Shown: piece by piece, positions 61,789 through 64,000 of the stretch
Numbering within the stretch: position 1 is the first letter of the stretch
How the letters are laid out: every line of letters starts with the position of its first letter
NCBI RefSeq assembly: GCF_030272615.1
Contig: NC_081413.1
Span: 445,572,538-445,636,537, forward strand
Source of the DNA: Cryptomeria japonica
Taxonomy: Eukaryota; Streptophyta; Pinopsida; Cupressales; Cupressaceae
Direction: 5' to 3'
DNA: 64,000 bases
Notes under the pieces: generated by a model
The model's database searches: none
Seen by the model: only the letters and a program-made list of their open reading frames with translations
Told to the model about the DNA's origin: nothing
Made by a program: the position numbers and the translations under genes

Positions 61789-63170
61789 TGTAGTCACACA
61801 AATCTGTCCAGCTTAATTAAATAAATATTTGCTATTTATTTTATTAAAAATCCACTAGCCATGAGTTAATTAATTAATATTTAATTAATTCATCTTCAAA
61901 CATTCTCCTATTAATTAAGTAAATTATTCAATTTATTTTAATTAATTCATTAAAACCAAGTTCACAAATCAATTAAATAAATAAAATCTATTTATTTAAT
62001 TAAAATCCCCCTATTCCTCTTTTAAATAAATTAAATTAAACATTTATTTAAATCATTATCCCCCCCCCCACTTGTATTTTCCTACAAAATGCAACTTGCA
62101 CACATTTATTGAAATAAATGAATTTTTATTTTAATAAAATCCTATTTTCCCTCACCCACCAAATCCACTTGCAAATCTAATCCCCTTCTAGATTCTTCTA
62201 ACCCCTTCCTAATTAACCTAATCCATCCCCTAATTATTGTCACATTCCTAAGCAAAATGGAGTCACTTCTCAAAGACTTCAAAAGTCTTTGAAAAGCATT
62301 TAATGCTTTGTGTGTTCAACAAATTAACCTCCAAAGTCTTCCAAAACCACTAATGGCTCTTACATGACCATTAATGGCTCTTACATAACCATTTATGGTT
62401 ATTTCAACTTGTCTCCCCAAACATTTATTACTTTGACCATGTTTATCCCTCTTGCCTTTTGCACAAGAGTTTATCCATTGGATAAAAGCTTTATTCTTTG
62501 AATAAAGAGTTTATTCATTCAACTAACCTTGACCTTAACTCCCAGGGTCATGTCAAGCATTTAATGCTTATTCCCTCTCCTCTCAACCTATCTCACATTG
62601 ACACTTGTCATCTTGGGATTGGGTTGAAAGCCCTCACATGGATTGAAAATCATTCAATCCTGACCCTTGTTGAGATTGCTCAATCTCAACCATCCATTGC
62701 TCCATTTTTCCTATAAATAGAGCCCATTTCTTCATAATCCAGATCCTGAAAACTTGTATGCATTTAACCTATAGGCATTTTAGAGAGCATTTAGCATAGC
62801 AAACTAATATCTTGTTATTTTGGTTAAAATCAATCATTTTTAATAGCATCTAGTATTTTAGCTTTTTATTTTACATTTGGAGCAAAATACTAAAATCTCA
62901 ATCCTCCATAAGCATCCATAGTGCAAAAAGCTACTGAGAGCTAAACTATTTTGGAACTTGGAGAGGAGAGGAACAAAGGAGAAGGAGCCAAGAACATGTT
63001 AGGAGGCATTTGGAGATGCCTCATCATATTTGCTTATTTAGTTAAATATTCTTTCATGTTCTTAGTATCTCTTTTGATATGCCTATTTAGATTAGCCTTT
63101 GATTAACTAACACTAACGATTTCTTGTGTTGTTTGTCATTTGCTAACCTTGTCCATTTTGCAGTGCATCA
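61789..63170 (+). repeat. Element B 3' LTR
   Basis: 1382 bp, the same length as the 5' LTR. The first 800 bp are almost identical and the last 550 bp differ by about 3-4 percent by eye. TATA box CTATAAATAG at 62711. Confidence 0.9.
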
Positions 63171-63956
63171 CTATTCACTGACAAGATGAGGATTTGCCTC
63201 CACTATAGCTTGAGCTAAAGCTTGTCCTCTAACCAGTTTCATGGGAGTAATATCAATGTCGAATTCCTGAATGATGTGAATCCACTTAGGTTGAAAGCCC
63301 TCACATAGATTGAAAATCATTCTATCCTAACCCTTGTGGAGATTGCTCAATCTCAACCATCCATTGCTCTATTTTCCCTATAAATAGAGCCCATTTGTTC
63401 ATAATCTAGATCCTGAAAACTTGTATGCATTTAACCTATAGGCATTTTAGAGAGAATTTAGCATAGCAAATTAATATCTTGTTATTTTGGTTAAAATCAA
63501 TCATTTTTAATAGCATCTAGTATTTTAGCTTTTCATTTTACATTTGGAGCAAAATACTAAAATCTCAATCCTCCATAAGCATCCATAATGCAAAAAGCTG
63601 TTGAGAGCTACACTATTTTGGAACTTGGAGAGGAGAGGAACAAAGGAGAAGAAGCCAAAAACATGTTAGGAGGAATTTGGAGATGCCTCATCATATTTGC
63701 TTATTTAGTTAAATATTCTTTCATGTTCTTAGTATCTCTTTTGATGTGCCTGTTTAGATTAGCCTTTGATTAACTAACACTAATGATTTCTTGTGTTGTT
63801 TGTCATTTGCTAACCTTGTCCATTTTGTAGCGCATCACTATTGACTGACAAGATGAGGATCCACCTCCACTATAGCTTGAGCTAAAGCTTGTCCTCTAAC
63901 CAGTTTCATGGGAGTAATATCAATGTCGAACTCCTGAATGATGTGAATCCACTTAG
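62624..63956. repeat. 667-bp tandem duplication of LTR tail plus flank
   Basis: The block 62624-63290 (547 bp of LTR tail and about 119 bp of element C flank) is repeated at 63291-63956. Landmarks such as TTGAAAGCCCTCACAT, the TATA box and the LTR end GCATCA all recur at exactly 667 bp. The two copies differ by roughly 5 percent. Confidence 0.85.
63171..63289 (-). pseudogene. pol: Element C RNase H piece, first duplicated copy
   Basis: The minus strand reads WIHIIQEFDIDITPMKLVRG and continues to the element B target site. It is a copy of 63838-63956 created by the 667-bp duplication. Confidence 0.7.
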
Positions 63957-64000
63957 CTCTTATTATTCCCATCTCATTCTGCATTAAAAGAGTTTTGACG
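63838..64000 (-). pseudogene. pol: Element C Ty3 RNase H, C-terminal part
   Basis: The minus strand reads LLMQNEMGIIRAKWIHIIQE, then FDIDITPMKLVRGQALAQAI and VEVDPHLVSQ. This is the KW-(I/S)-L-x-EFD...(R/K)GQALA segment that closes the gypsy RNase H. It continues beyond the window edge upstream. Its downstream continuation is at 33244, on the other side of element B. Confidence 0.75.

Larger units (their letters stand above)
33245..63170 (+). mobile_element. Element B: Tat-lineage Ty3/gypsy retrotransposon with dual RNase H
   Basis: Plus-strand element with two 1382-bp LTRs, a PBS-like site, a polypurine tract and a continuous gag-pro-pol frame. A second, archaeal-type RNase H lies between the Ty3 RNase H and the integrase, which marks the Tat/Ogre group. 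It spans 29.9 kb, or about 18.5 kb without the DNA transposon at 40212-51638. Flanks read AATAT and, across the far end, AATAG on the element C strand. The element C RNase H frame (HLVSE then YYVLNDENP) rejoins when B is removed. LTR divergence of only a few percent makes it one of the younger insertions. Confidence 0.85.

Overview
This window is intergenic DNA from a large plant genome, built almost entirely of nested and decayed transposable elements. Plant features include initiator-Met-primed Copia sequence, a Ty3/gypsy element of the Tat lineage with two RNase H domains, an L1-type LINE carrying RNase H, a plant mobile domain (PMD) gene and a tRNA-derived SINE. The nesting depth and element size suggest a gymnosperm or conifer, but that is inference. 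I see no intact host gene. Nearly every long open frame belongs to a transposon and contains premature stops, most of them explicable as CAG/CAA/CGA to TAG/TAA/TGA (C to T) changes.

Reading outward from the oldest layer: the base is an old Ty3/gypsy element (C) on the minus strand. Its RNase H end lies at 63838-64000, its integrase zinc-binding region at 33004-33244 and its integrase core and C-terminus at 27490-28550. An unrecognised reading frame of about 975 codons (ORF-X) follows on the same strand at 11309-8699 and continues at 311-7. Younger insertions split this base. They are a Copia element without pol (317-8693), a LINE (about 12.37-17.63 kb), a non-autonomous gypsy-type element A (17.63-27.21 kb, with a SINE in its 3' LTR), a 4.44-kb TG...CA insertion carrying an R3H-like gene fragment (28556-32998), and the Tat-lineage element B (33245-63170).

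Element B has 1382-bp LTRs, one long gag-pro-pol frame from 37351 and an antisense PMD gene near its 3' end. It was itself hit by an 11.4-kb DNA transposon (40212-51638). That transposon has inverted terminal repeats and a 4-bp target duplication. Keeping one duplication copy restores element B's gag-pol frame exactly. It carries a five-exon transposase gene on the minus strand (46617-50496), a second convergent gene of unknown role on the plus strand (43165-45180), palindromic subterminal motifs and a satellite-like array of hairpin-forming repeats. Its 4-bp duplication and the style of the transposase suggest a Sola-like family. This is the most unusual system in the window.

Boundaries were set from TG...CA ends, target-site duplications, PBS/PPT sequences and, where possible, from reading frames that rejoin when an insertion is removed. 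Family names rest on motifs recognised by eye; no searches were run.
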